The notes under the pieces were generated by a model that was not told the origin of the DNA, did no database searches, and saw only the letters and a program-made list of their open reading frames with translations. From an uncultured Oscillospiraceae bacterium (GTDB lineage: Bacteria; Bacillota; Clostridia; Oscillospirales; Ruminococcaceae): DNA of 13,416 bases. This document shows positions 13,416 through 13,416 of this stretch, piece after piece. The first letter of the stretch is position 1, and each line of letters begins with the position of its first letter. The position numbers were made by a program, and so were the translations under genes. The DNA lies in assembly GCA_910578965.1 (NCBI GenBank), contig CAJTSP010000068.1, positions 1-13,416 on the forward strand, given 5' to 3'.

Positions 13416-13416
13416 C

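Noticed and set aside
1..13416. CRISPR arrays, tRNA or rRNA genes, insertion sequences and phage genes
   Set aside because: No regularly spaced repeats, tRNA-like cloverleaf, transposase or integrase motif was seen by reading. The repeats found are short, within paralogues, or palindromic.

Overview
The window is a one-directional (+ strand) surface-glycan assembly and export locus. It holds eleven genes: three GT4-type glycosyltransferases, five GT2-type glycosyltransferases, a Wzm/Wzt-type polysaccharide ABC exporter, and a GT52-like (sialyltransferase-related) glycosyltransferase. The DNA is strongly GC-rich (roughly two thirds by eye) with G/C-ending codons. Most starts have strong AAGGAG-type ribosome binding sites, and one start is TTG. 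Together with the protein styles this suggests a GC-rich Firmicute, most like gut Oscillospiraceae/Ruminococcaceae (Gemmiger, Subdoligranulum or Flavonifractor-like). That placement is inferred; no marker gene is present.

Layout. 2-1297: GT4-like gene, 5' end outside the window. 1465-2865: GT4. 2862-3866: GT2, coupled to the previous gene by an ATGA overlap. 3940-4938: GT2. 5080-6159: GT2 with a TTG start. 6265-7551: GT4. 7618-8694: divergent GT2. 8776-9831: GT2. 9917-10774: Wzm-like permease. 10795-12096: Wzt-like ATPase with a C-terminal glycan-binding domain. 12222-13274: GT52-like protein. The last 142 bases hold no convincing gene but carry imperfect repeats and a perfect AT-rich 28-bp palindrome ending one base before the window edge. 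No gene-free stretch exceeds 170 bases.

How it fits together. The eight GT2/GT4 enzymes would build a chain on a lipid carrier at the inner face of the membrane. Wzm/Wzt would move the finished chain across the membrane, with the Wzt C-terminal domain probably reading the chain. The GT52-like enzyme could add a terminal or side-branch sugar. No Wzy polymerase or Wzx flippase is seen, which fits ABC-transporter-dependent synthesis. The glycan itself cannot be named from the sequence.

What the gene list does not explain: both of the first two GT4 genes carry palindrome-rich, low-complexity in-frame inserts at the same place, the linker between the two Rossmann domains. Related A-tract/GCC/GGGCCC sequence recurs between genes and in the odd basic tail of the third GT2 gene. 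This resembles a small palindromic repeat able to sit inside reading frames. The GT2 genes also share exact DNA segments over their donor-binding halves while their acceptor halves diverge, a pattern that could allow domain shuffling.
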